Part shown: piece after piece, positions 25,914-37,086 of the stretch
How the letters are laid out: each line of letters begins with the position of its first letter
How positions within the stretch are numbered: the first letter of the stretch is position 1
From: Neolentinus lepideus HHB14362 ss-1
Taxonomy: Eukaryota; Basidiomycota; Agaricomycetes; Gloeophyllales; Gloeophyllaceae
Assembly (NCBI GenBank): GCA_001632425.1
Contig: KV425623.1
Location: 11,555-75,554 of the forward strand
Reading direction: 5' to 3'
DNA length: 64,000 nucleotides
Made by a program: the position numbers and the translations under genes
The notes under the pieces: generated by a model
What the model was told of the DNA's origin: nothing
The model's database searches: none
Seen by the model: only the letters and a program-made list of their open reading frames with translations

Positions 25914-28900
25914 TTATTTAGTCGTCTGACAGCAGCCCACGTTAGTATTGCTTAAGGCAACAAGAATATTATCCACTCACAGCAAAGCCGTTAGTGCGAC
26001 TTGAGTGGTATGATGAGAAAGTCTGTGATTGGGAGGCTCTGTACCCTCTTGTCGACGAACCCAGTGTTGTTGCGTGAGAGCTTGAGGAGCTTGGGGTATT
26101 AGGCACACCAGTGGGGTTCGTCCGGCTCACGCGAGCAGTCAAGGGTGTAGGTGCACTGATTTGAGATTTCTTCGGCGTGTCGGTAGGCTTGCTGCGACTA
26201 CTGGAGAGGTTCGTAGCAGACGCCAACAGGGCCTTGGCAGTCCCTGGTGTGGGATTTGTAATCCTTGGCCGCTTGCCACTGGTAACGAATGGATGCCGGG
26301 AAGCAGCTTGAGGCTTCATCCGTTTCTCGGGATCCCAGACCAGACATTTGGCAATGAAGTCGACAAAGAGCTCGTCATCGCAACGCAGGACTTGAGCGAG
26401 CGTCTTAGTCCCAGGGCGCCTTCGGCGGCCCTTGGAGTTCACGACCGGGCGAGGGGCACCTGTTGAATCTGCATCTACAGTGCTAAGGACTCGGTCATGG
26501 CGCATGAAGCTACATTACTCACCGAAGAATATCCTCTTGCGAGAACTGCGGTTGACGAAGTCCTTGTCAGGGACTCCCAACACTTCCATGATACATGATA
26601 GTTGCTCTTGCTCATTTTCACCCGGGAAAATGGGGAAGCCGGTATATAATTCCGCCAGGATACATCCTAAACTCCACATGTCGATGGCCATGTGGTAGTT
26701 CATGCCAAGGATGACCTCGGGAGATCGGTAAAAGCGACTTTGAATGTATGTGTAGACTGCAGAGACATGAGTGCATAGATCAGCACGAGGTGAGACTAGG
26801 ACATACTTTTTTCGTGTTCGAAGCAACTGCTCCCGAAGTCGATGACCTTGATAGCACTCTTGGCAGGGTGCTTGAGTAAGACATTCTAGGGAACGAGATT
26901 AGACAGATCGCATAAGAAGTCTTAAATAGACGCACCTCTGGCTTCAGATCACAATGCACCACTCTATGACTCCTCATCAAAGACAGCGACAAGAGCATTT
27001 GGCTCGTGAACCGTCGGATCAAAGCAGTCGTAAAGCCCACAAATCCGTTGGCTTTGATCAGCTCGTACAAGTTGATGCTCAAGAGTTCCATTGCGATACA
27101 AAGGTGATTACGGAAGTAGAAATGCTCCGTCATTTTGATGACATGGTGCTTCTCATCGTGATCCTGCAAAAGAAGACTCAGGGCTCATTGCAAAAACACA
27201 CCGACAAATCCCATACCCATTTCCGCAGATTGTCCAAGATCTTGATCTCAACTAACGCTTGGTGATGGAAGCGTTTCTTGTTACGAATAATCTTGATAGC
27301 TACGCACTCCCCTGTGCAATGGTCACGACAACGGAGCACCTGGCCGAACGATCCTTTGCCCAAGGTATCGACTACCTCGTAGCGGTACCCAAGATGATCG
27401 CCGTTAATGACCAAGTAGTCTCCTCGCTCATCATCGTAGCCGTAGTTGTTTATCGCGTTACTGGGAGTGGCAGGTTTCTTTTCACTCCGAGCGCCGAAGA
27501 AATAGACAGATGGATAGTCCAGGACTTCCTTGCGCTCGTACTCCGAGAGCCACTGCGCCTGGCTACTTCGTAGAAGGGCTAGAAAGGCTGGTCAGATTAA
27601 ATAAGGAGCACACAAATAAACACGTACAAGTCGATGATAGTGGGGTTGTCGGACGGATAGGCTCTGGAAACCGGAGCAGGTCGTCCAGCTCCTCCTGACT
27701 TGCCCCTGCAGCCAACTTCTTCGCCTGTTGCCGCTTGATATAACTGATCATCTCTTCATCGCCCGCGAGTTCCTCATCGTCCACGCTACTTGGCACGGGC
27801 GAGGGCGTCGATAGGGACAGTCTACTTGACGATGGAGAAGCCATAGCCTGATGAATGTTCTGAACGGCTGAAGAGTTGTTCGACCTCGCGCCGGGGAGAG
27901 ACATCTTCGGGCTAAGCAACTTCAGACCCTTCGAAGGTGAGAGAGCGGAGAACCGGTGATGATTGTTTTCACTAGGAGCAACAGAAGAGACAGAAGCGAC
28001 AGAGGCCGTTGAGGCCTTTCGCAAGCCTGAGAACGATATGGACTCGCGATTTGGTTTCCTGGATGAGCTAGGTGCCGTGCCTACATTCGAGGTGGTCGAA
28101 GCATGGCGAGGAACTCGAGATGGTGATGATCGGATAGACGCTCTGGGCGCAAGGATCTGCGAGGATGACTTTGACAGGTCGTACTCACTAGCGTTGTCCA
28201 TGACACCAAACTCATTCATCGAACCATCAGGAACAGGTGAAGGATCCGCAGAGTTGGTACCGAGACCAGAAGCATGTATACTGGTTCGACGACTAGCCAC
28301 AGTCGACGTTCCATTCTTCAACGATGGGGAAGCAGCAGTAGATGACCGACTAGCAATGCGAGGAATCTTTGTAGGCGTCTCTTTCGGCACGCCGGATACA
28401 GAGTTCATTAACGACGAGGGCGGAAGTTCTTTGGTCTGAGAGCTGACTGTACCAACAGATGGCGAACCGGCAATAGTAGGCAGTTGGTTGCGGCTGCTCC
28501 GAAGTGATGCATCGGATTGCTTCTGCATGGAGCTGAGAGTCTGGGACGTCGCACGAGAGTTTCTTGACGGACCCGCCGAACTTGAGGAAGACGACGAGCT
28601 GGCCTTGAGGTTAGCCACCCGCTGCGCCGTAGAGGCAGGCAACGCGGAAATCTGCATGGGCGGCATGGCCACAGGTTTGGTCTTCTTTGGATCCGTGGAA
28701 GAGAGCGTCTGATAAACAAGGCAGTCAGTCAATCCATTATGTAAACGGCTGTCAATTGTGACGCACCTTGCCACGTTTTCTCCCCATCAGAACAGAGATC
28801 CTGCTTTCACTGCGGTCTTTATCGTCTTTCTTACTCTTCTCCTTATCCGAAGCCCTCGCGCTTTCCTTTCCGCTCTTCGGATCACTCTTGTCCTGAAGGC

Positions 28901-31900
28901 TCTTTCTTGATGATGATCCCTTCAACAAAGAACCCAGACTCATGATGGACGACTTCTTATGCGGCGTGGTCGGAGACAACAAAGCATCTTTGGTCGTGGC
29001 ATTTGGTGAGCCACTGTTCTTGCGTGACAAGGCCGCAGAGGTAGGTACGTCTGAAGGGAAGGTGGGCGAGATGGACGACGGTAAGTCAGGTTGATTGGGG
29101 ATGTGCATAGATTGCGAGGATGAACGGCGGAAGAAAGGGATAGAAGAGGGTGTCAGTCTTTTCGATGAAGTTCCACGACGAATGGAAGATGACGGACTGA
29201 GAGGTGCATTTTGCGGGACCGCTATCGTCTGATTCGTCCCACCACTTGAAGGAGTCCCAGGGCGACTGGGGGTACCAGGCCCGCGCATGCCAGACCCAAG
29301 CATGGGTGGCACCGACGACGACGGGGAGTTGGCCATGCGCACAGATCCGACGGAGGAGAGTGAAGCTAAAGACGAAGCAGAGGCCATCGCATCAGGCTGG
29401 ATCGGCGACCAGGCTTCTGCCGAGCCCTTCGAAGGGGAAAGAGGCTGATCTTTAGAGCTGGAGTGGCGCAGCTGCGAACCGAACGTCGCTGATCGCGGGC
29501 TAACAGAGAACGCGGGCGTTTTCGCCGGCGAGTGCACAGATGGCGACGATGGAGAGCCTGAGAGTCTGATATTAAGAGCATGGGAAAATGACCACTTCTT
29601 TGACGGAGTTTTCTGGGCTGGCACCGAGTCGGAAGACGTGTAGCCAGCTTGACTATTCAAGCTATCCTGTCGAATAACCGGGGGAGGCTTCATAGGAATA
29701 GCAGTAGCCTGCGGAATCTCCAGACTGTCGGTCTGGTTGTCTTGTATATCAGCTAGTACGAAATCATCACACTCTGGCTTCACGTCGATCCCGGCGACTG
29801 GTGGGAACGAAGCGCTCTGCGACGAGAGCGGCGGCGTCTTAAACTGGTTCAGATCCTTAGGCAGTGGCGGAACGGGAGGTACGTGCTCCTCCTCCCCGGC
29901 CTCGCCATTAGAGGCAATGACGTCCCCTGAATGGATGCTAGACACATCACTTGATGCGCTATTTCGCTTTAATTTGCTAGAAGAGTATCGGCCCGAGGAA
30001 GCCGAGACAGAGGTGATGCTCGTCGTAGCAGACAAGGAAGCAGAGTCCCGAGAGCTGGTCGTCGGCGTGCTAGCGTACGTCGTGGACGACGCCGACGTCC
30101 GCTTGGGCGTGGTGAAGTTGAGAGTAGAGCGAACACTCGACCGCTTAGCCAGTTTGTCAGAAGCGGAGGAAGCGAACTTCTCTTCGTGGCTGCCAGACGC
30201 TTCACCTGCGTCTGTAGCAGCCTCGCCTGATCCATGAGCTGGAGAAAGTGCGTGGCGATGGGCACCCGATAAACGGTCCTTCTCCTTGTCCCTGAGACCA
30301 ACGCTGTCCCTTGCACTGTTCCTCTTTGCCGACTTTGCGCTTTCGCTACTACTGATACCTTCCCACTGGGTGGTGTTCTTCGCTGCACCGGGTGTCCCGG
30401 GTCGGCTAGAGCTACCCGGCCGACCGACACTGACACTAGACCTTGCTCGCGCGCTCTTGCCTGACAGGCCATCGAGCTTTCGGAGAGCCTCGGCAGTCGC
30501 TTCGTCGTCAAGACCAGACCAGCCTTCCTGAGTACCTCGAAGTAAGGAATGCGCGACGTTCGGAGACGAGTGCACACTAAGATCCTTGGACGAGGTCCGT
30601 TTTATGAACTGCTGAATCGAAGACGAGGACGGCGACGGCGGAAGGTGAGAAAAATCAGTCGTATGCGCACGCCGACTGTGGTGAGACTCTGTGAGGTTTG
30701 AAGAGGGTGAGCCCGCGGAAGTGTGCCGGGTATGCTTTGTCGATTTCGAGGAGACAGACTCGCGATTTGCAGCTGATGCCTTCGGCGTGTTGGCCAGACT
30801 GATTGACACACTTTCCCTCCTCCGCTCCCTAGTGGACTTCTCTCGTTCCCGAGGGCTGCTTGGCGGCAAGCCCACACCCAAGCTCTTATGCCGGCGCACC
30901 GAAACTTCCTTCGACTTGTCCTTGGCCTGCAACGAAAGCGATGCCCGCGCGTTCTTTGCAAAGACATCACCATGTTGGTCCTTCTCAAACTCATCCGACG
31001 ATCGCTTCTTCGCCCGAGGCGGGTTCGGCTGGAACGCGCTCGGCGGCGCCGTAGCAGCCGTCTCCTCGGGAAACGGCTCAGAATTCACGTTATTTTCTGC
31101 TCCCTTGTCGCTCGCTCGGGGCGTGTTGTCCGATGCCAGCGGATTCCTGGGATAGAGGATCTCCTCCCCGCCACTCTCCTCCGCCATCGACCGCCTGGGA
31201 CGAATAGCGCGTGGAACAAACTTGATATCCTCCAGCTGACACACAATAAGTATATCGCATGCATAGACAGACCCGGGCGTACCTCTGCTTGATCATCCAG
31301 CTCGCCATCGATAGCTTCTATCGTCCATGGCGAACCCGGCCCGTCATCGTCTTCTGGGCCTTCTCCGTTGATGATGCTGTAATGCTCCTCATGATGACCT
31401 GGCAGCTCAGGAGACTCAAGGAGTTCCTCTGACGGGACACGTCCAGGGCGAGTCCAGCGAGGTGTGGCGAGATCGCCGACGCCAATGAGCCCCTTCCTAT
31501 CGATGGCGGCGGGATTGCGCACTGGCGTCACTGGCTCAGTTGGCACCTGCGGTAGGGACTCGGGTGTTTTACTTAGGAAGGGCAGATCAGGTACAGGTAT
31601 AGCTGGGGACTCCGCAGGGGTATGCATGCCGAAATAATATGGGTCGAGAGAGGAGGTTGCTGAGGCTGAGCGGGGCTGTTCTGGTTCACTCATCGTTCCA
31701 TTCTCGTTTACCGCAGAGACGTAAAATCGAGGCTGCGTCGATCGCGTTGAGGCCCTAGAAGTGGGTGATTGACGCGAAAAGCATACCTGTTGTTGTGATT
31801 TGCGTGTGTCAACGGCGCCTGCGCGTTCGTAGCGAACGTCGCCATCGGAGGCGGCCTTCACATCTGTAAGTTCCAAAGCTGGTGGGCGATCTCTCCTCTT

Positions 31901-31957
31901 CGACTGTCCCTTGCTAGACGCCACTTGCGCAGTATGAGGAGAAGGGGGTGCGGACAT
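25914..31957 (-). CDS. POM1: DYRK-family protein kinase with a giant N-terminus (Pom1-like)
   Basis: A dual-specificity kinase of the DYRK2/Pom1 class, expected to act in polarity and growth control. It starts [20 protein letters not shown]. About 1,350 disordered, Ser/Pro/Lys-rich residues follow, including one exon of about 800 codons. Just before the kinase is a DH-box-like element, [14 protein letters not shown]. Kinase motifs: [43 protein letters not shown] and the activation loop [15 protein letters not shown], with the YxY autophosphorylation pair. Then come [16 protein letters not shown] and [10 protein letters not shown] last short exon, spliced after NGFA with a perfect TACTAAC branch site, adds TTK and stops at 25914. 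Roughly 1,800 residues in total, longer than yeast Pom1. Confidence 0.9.
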
Positions 31958-33024
31958 AAAGAGCAGAAACTAGGAACGAAAAGAAACGAGATGGAGAGAA
32001 AAAAAGAGAAGATAAATACTTGTGTCAGAGCGTCGCCGTCGTTGTGAGTAACAGAATAGCGGGATGTCGAGACGTGGATGTCGAGGCGCACGGACCTGAC
32101 AACGCAAAGGACGTTGTGGTCTTCCAACGCGGGTTAATCGAGACGGTGAGGCACGAGGCCGGCATTTGCCTCTGTTTGGCTCTGGTGGCGGATACTGTGG
32201 CACGCATTGTCTCCCTTACCTATTCATTGAATTTCATTCCAGGTCTGCCCTCTATAAGACAGCACCGATGATGAGGGATGTCCTCGTGTTGGAATGGACG
32301 CAGCCGGATGTTAGAGACGGCCGGTGCAGGATCAAACCTATATCGGTTGCGCAGGGCTGACAGAAATGCCTGGAAGCACCGCGAGGGTGCTTATTTAATG
32401 ATGCATTGGAATGTGTATGGACTGCAGCTGGTAGCAATGAAACCTTGAGCTTATAGCGCGAGTACCTGTATGAATTATGTTTCGCGGACTGAAATAGAGT
32501 CGGAGAGGGACCGGACTTTTTGGAGTAATAGAGCGCGTATCAGATGGTTAGTACATAAAATAGCCATGACAAGTTCTCAGATCTTTCAAACGTCCTTTGG
32601 CGCTCAACAGCACTGACAGCGGCGACGTCTCTTTCTAGAGGCGAGGCAGCCTGCAGAACGTTGCTGGAACACGCCGCACTATTTCTTTTCCAATTCTTGT
32701 TTTTCTCTTCTTTCTATCGCCGCGTGCGCTCGCTTGCAACTCAGCCGAGTCCTCTCACCGCGCTCCGCTCAGCGAACCCCGTTTGTACGCTGCCACAGCA
32801 TTGCCTCTACTTCTTATGTCGCTGATCATGATGCCAGTGCACTACAAATCACTATCTGACGAGCACGGCTCCTTCGCATCGACTCATACACCGACTTTCA
32901 TCATTCCATTACCCCATCCGACCTATCCCTGTCCATCATCCCTGGCTTCTTCTTGACGCCCATCTTTGGTCTTACACATTCCGAACACTGCGGCTCGTCG
33001 GCTCTACACGGTCTCTGAACTGAT
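31958..33024. other. Long divergent regulatory region, DYRK kinase and Zn2Cys6 factor
   Basis: About 1.07 kb separates two start codons. It is the longest well-defined promoter region of the window. The right third (about 32690-33000) is C/T-rich and probably forms the leader of the Zn2Cys6 gene; it contains an upstream ORF. The 46 bases around 31980-32025 are A/G-rich on the plus strand. No other gene is seen. Confidence 0.5.
32816..32956 (+). promoter_or_regulatory. 46-codon upstream ORF before the Zn2Cys6 factor
   Basis: ATG at 32816 opens a frame starting MSLIMMPVHYKSLSDEHGS and ending with TGA at 32954-32956, 68 bases before the factor's start codon at 33025. If the transcript starts upstream of it, ribosomes would meet this frame first, and translation of the factor would depend on leaky scanning or reinitiation. 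The peptide resembles nothing I know. The transcript start is not visible from sequence. Confidence 0.5.
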
Positions 33025-33947
33025 ATGAGCAGTCCTGCCATCGATGCCGCGGACGAACAGCACGATTCCCCCCCGGCTCAAGACCTCCAGCCCTCGATGA
33101 CTATGCACCCCGTCGCTTACCCCGGCATGCCCGTACATATGTATCCCTTCCCAACCTCCATGGTCTCTTCCCAGCCCCTCCGCACCAAACGCCGCCAGGT
33201 CAAGAACGCCTGCACCAATTGCCAGAAGGCCTGCAAGAAGTGCGACGACGCGCGCCCCTGCCTGCGCTGCGTCAAGTACGGCATCGCGGAGGAGTGCATC
33301 GACTCGCAACGGAAGGAGAGGAAGAAGGGGATTAAGCGAGGACCTTACAAGAAGCGCGATGGAAAAGGTCCGTCGCTTTTTTCTCTTTTCTTTCTCTCAT
33401 TACATCAATTCCTCCCCCAATCTGCCACATTCTCCTTGTCACACCCTCACTTTACCTCCCTTGAGCGCTCACTAACTCGCTATGACTCCTTTCAGGCAGC
33501 TCCACATCCGACAGGGCCGACTCACCCAGCGCCTCCGCCCCGACCCTCCCACCCACCCTCCCACCCACCGGCATGCCCTCCGCCCAGATGTCCTACATGC
33601 CCTTCGGTTACTATGGTCAGTACCCCCCAGGTGTCCCCTCCAAGCCTGGTGAGGCCCCAGCCTACTTCCCCCCTTTCTACTTTGCCCCTGTGGCTGCAGC
33701 CCCCCAGCAGCTGCCTGGCCAGGATGGTGAAGGGACCCAAGGCTACCCTGTGGCTCCCCAGTTCTTCCCTATTCTGACCCCTTATGGTCAGCCTTATCCA
33801 CCCTACATGATGCCCCACAGGCTGGATGGTCAGGTGCCTGCTACATCTTTTGCAGCTTACCCTCCCATTTTCCCCAAGCCACCCTCAACTGGTGGTCATA
33901 CTGATGGGTCTTCCAGTAGTGGCAAAGCTGGTGAGGGAGGTAACTGA
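33025..33947 (+). CDS. Zn2Cys6 DNA-binding regulator
   Basis: A fungal binuclear-cluster protein of about 260 residues in two exons. The cluster starts KNACTNCQKACKKCDDARPC and continues LRCVKYGIAEEC. Its spacing CX2CX6CX5CX2CX8C fits the class, with one extra Cys inside. A very basic linker follows (RKERKKGIKRGPYKKRDGKG), then a Pro/Tyr/Gly-rich tail (SYMPFGYYGQYPPGVPSKPG). There is no fungal-specific middle homology domain, so the protein is short for a Gal4-type activator. The second exon lies mostly in a stretch lacking any CpG, and its codon choice is unlike the first exon. The target genes cannot be told from the sequence. Confidence 0.88.
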
Positions 33948-34200
33948 TGTGTCACTTGTGTGGTTCTGCCTTTTCCAAATTTCTTTTCCTTGTATATTCT
34001 TTGTTCTCAAGTATCTAAATGTTTGCTTTGCTTGGTTATATAGCTTGTGTATGCTTTGATCAGTCTGTTTGCAGTCTGTTGCTGAACATATTGTGTGCTT
34101 GGACTAGTATATGTTATATTGTAGTGCTTTGTATTATAGGCAATGCACTGGAGGGCTACATTGTGCCTCTGGCTTGACTTTCAATTTCAAATTCCAAAGC
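33607..34200. other. 594-base CpG-free stretch
   Basis: Reading every base, I find no CG dinucleotide from 33607 to 34200, although the first half is G/C-rich coding sequence. CG is frequent immediately on both sides (last at 33605-33606, next at 34201-34202). The stretch covers nearly all of the second exon of the Zn2Cys6 gene and about 250 bases after its stop. The reading frame stays open throughout. Confidence 0.9.
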
Positions 34201-34511
34201 CGAAGTCGACATCTTAAACTCGTGTGCGGTTGTCGACGGTCGCTGACTTCGAAGCTCCGCGCCATTCCTTCCTTCGTGCTTGCGAAATCTGCGATGAAAT
34301 TGCCCAACCTCAGCGACGGCCGCGCGGTGCTGAGGCCGCTGCCACTTCTATGTATACAATCCTCAGGCTATCTCCGCCTGCTATTGTCATTCTGCGCCAC
34401 TAGTGCACCCACGGCATGTCGGGTGTACGCCAGCCGTTGAATACACACTCAGAGTCCATCAACGTCCTCTTACCTATTTACTCTGCCGTCAGCCTGGGTA
34501 TTAGATGGATA
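33948..34511. other. Convergent 3' regions, Zn2Cys6 gene and pseudokinase gene
   Basis: The left part (to 34200) is T-rich and CpG-free and looks like the 3' untranslated region of the Zn2Cys6 gene. From 34201 the composition returns to normal. No gene with family character is visible. Confidence 0.5.
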
Positions 34512-36865
34512 TTACGCAAACTCGAATTCGTCCTGCACCCTGCCCAACACTTCCGTAACTGTTCTCATCCTGGGCCGCCCGACCGGCTCGTACGACCAGC
34601 AGGCCTCCAGGAGCTCCCACACCTTGTCCGGCAGCCAACTCGCGTCCTCCTCCTCGGGTCTGGAGGGCTTGCTCTTCAGCATTACGACGTCATGTATGAC
34701 TGTCGCGTCGCGCTTCCGGTCCGCGAACGGCCGTCGGAGGGTGCAGCACTCGAGGACGGCCATCGCGAAGGAGTAGACGTCGGTCTCTTTCGTAGGTGAC
34801 GGGATCAAACCTTCGATGAGCTCCGGCGCGAGCCACCGGGCGGAGCAGCCTGCGGTGAGGGTTGTGGAAGCGGGCGTGGAGGTAATTTCTTCGATCACTT
34901 TAGACATGCCGAAGTCGCAGATGCATGCTCTACCCTGGATGAGAAGGTGCATGAATTCGGTAGACCAACAACTACTACAGGCGAAGACATAACCTTACCT
35001 CCACAGAGACGAGTATATTGGACTGCGGACATCGTCATAAATTACCGCACATGACACTGGACTTTGAGCGTACTCACGCATTTCACTGGGCTTCCCCGGT
35101 TATTGTGAAAACTTCATTACGAGGGGCTCCAATACTCACGATTGCCATGGACAACGCCGTGCTCATGAAGATACTCTGTGCCTTTCGCAGCACCCCACAA
35201 CTGTTCATAACTACAATGTAACCCGCGGAGCGCTGGGATATAAATATAGACTTACAAGATACAGCCTGTTCACCTTGGGTTGTCCCTTAACGTACCTAGA
35301 AGCTTATCTGTTTGGACATTGTACTTCTGATGACGGGTTGATTGCTCACTCTAATAGATCCCCGTTATCTTGCCACGGGGAAACCTCCATAAGAAGCGGG
35401 TCAGAATGTTGTGACGAGAAGTAGGACGAGCGCCGACATACAATGTGAATGTGTTGGCCCAAGTTTGTAGCGATGCCATAGAGCGGCAGTATGTGCTCGT
35501 GCTCAAGACGTGCCCAGATTTCAATTTCCGATTCGAACCGCTGCACAGTAAGAATAAGCGTTCAAGCATTCGAGCACCGGCATAGCCAGTTTCTCGGGTC
35601 AATATCGATGCTTCACTTACACGCTTTGCCTTATCAAATGCCTTGATACCTCGAACGGCTTTCAGCGCTACCTGAGGAGAGCAAATGACCTGAATTTTTC
35701 ATGGCAAAAAACCGATGAGCGCGCACGGGGCACACCTTCTCCGTTCCTAGCCACACTCCCCGCCAAACATCGGTGAAAGTGCCACCCACAATGGGCATAT
35801 CATCTGTTTTAACCACCTCGCCGTCCAGGACTTTGACAGACGGAGGAATGCCGGTGAGCCGGTGTATTTGTGCCAGACCGTGCTGCAGGTTCTCGGCTTC
35901 TTCTGAGAACCGTTCCGCACGGGACATGGAATCGTCCGCGCTCCTGTTGGCATCCGTCTTGATGCCAGTTTGCCTCAAGGTCCGCAGCTCCTAGTACAAC
36001 AATGGAATGGAAGTCAGATTAAGACGGAGAACTCGCTGGACCAACGCGGAGGACGTACACGCTGGCCTGCAGTCATGATCCGTCTCGCAGCATCCTCGCC
36101 AGCTTGCTGCATATCCGCAATCTGCCGGATCTCCTGCTGGCTTTGAAGAATTTGGTACAGGAGATCGCGCATTTCCGCTGCATCAGTCCGGGAGAACTGG
36201 CTTGCTTCTGTTTGCCATCGATGAAGGACGATGGAGGAGTTGATCTCGGGATCGTTGAGTATGGCGGGAATACTGCTGTTCGTCAGGCCGAGGAAGAGCT
36301 CACCTCGAAGACCTGCAGGGCTGTGTCGAGTTCGGCTTCGCATTTCGTTAACCCGGCGTCTATCTCAGCACTCTTCACTGAGAAGCAACTCCGTGTCAGA
36401 GCAGTTAATGAATGAATGAATTGACTGACGGAAACACTTGACACGGGTATACCTAGACCATTGTCGAACGCGCCCGGCTATCCTTTCAAACACACTAAAG
36501 CACGCGTTTAGGATACAATGAATCCAAGAATATTGGGTACCATGACTAACGCGGACAGTTCGTCGACTGCGCCTGCTATGTTGCCACCATCCAGACTTCC
36601 GTCCTGTTCTTGGATGGCCAGAAGTACTTGTGCACATTTGTCCGCCAGGTGCTGGCACCTACTCTAGCACAAATAAGCGCAATCAATATGGGGTCATGCG
36701 ACTATGCGTTGTCCGAACTAAGACAGTCACCTTATGGATATTAATATCGTTACAACACCTCGCGATTTCGTTCAGGACAGTTGCAGCCGCTCCAACATAT
36801 GGGACACCCGACAGAGATGCTGCCACCTGCAACGCAGAGCCGGAGACTCGTACGATGCGATTCAT
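34512..36865 (-). CDS. MLKL-like protein: N-terminal helical bundle plus TKL pseudokinase
   Basis: About 550 residues in roughly a dozen short exons. Exon 1 starts MNRIVRVSGSALQVAASLSG, then VPYVGAAATVLNEIA. It continues across introns with CQHLADKCAQVLLAIQEQ, VDELSAVFERIAGRVRQWS and CEAELDTALQVFE. This helical pattern resembles the MLKL N-terminal/adaptor domain found in many Agaricomycete proteins. A linker helix (AAEMRDLLYQILQSQQEIRQ) leads to a tyrosine-kinase-like domain: PIVGGTFTDVWRGVWLG, VALKAVRGIKAFDKAK, HEHILPLYGIATN, HGVVHGNLKCSNILV, CICDFGMSK, SARWLAPELIEG and DVYSFAMAVLECCTL. The ATP Lys and DFG remain, but the catalytic-loop Asp is Asn (HGN), so it is probably a pseudokinase. 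It ends VLGRVQDEFEFA. A further upstream first exon is possible. Confidence 0.82.
35078..35085 (-). other. 8-base microexon in the pseudokinase catalytic loop
   Basis: On the minus strand, TGAAATGC lies between CCCAG (acceptor) and GTGAGT (perfect donor). The preceding exon ends CATGGCAATC at 35140, before another GTGAGT, and the following exon starts TCCAATATACTCGTC. Including the eight bases gives HGNLKCSNILVSVE, the expected kinase catalytic loop. Leaving them out gives a frame without the conserved Asn-Ile-Leu. Confidence 0.78.
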
Positions 36866-37086
36866 GACGCTCGATGCGTCCTCCTAGCTTCCGTGCACAG
36901 CGTCGAGGACAGCATGTAAAAGCTACGAAGAAACATTGCACTGCAATTGATGTCGTCGCCTATCTTGTGTTCATCAGCATTTGACTATAGACAAAGATAT
37001 ACACGAGCGCTAGTACGTAAGTGTGAGAGCGTTTCGCGACATCCCATGTAACTCTGGTGTAGACCATCCGCTAGTTGGCGAGATCA
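36866..37086. promoter_or_regulatory. Divergent promoter, MLKL-like gene and secreted hydrolase
   Basis: Only 221 bases lie between the two start codons, so the two accessory genes probably share control elements. No TATA box at a convincing distance is seen for either gene, and the exact left start is not fully certain. Confidence 0.45.
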
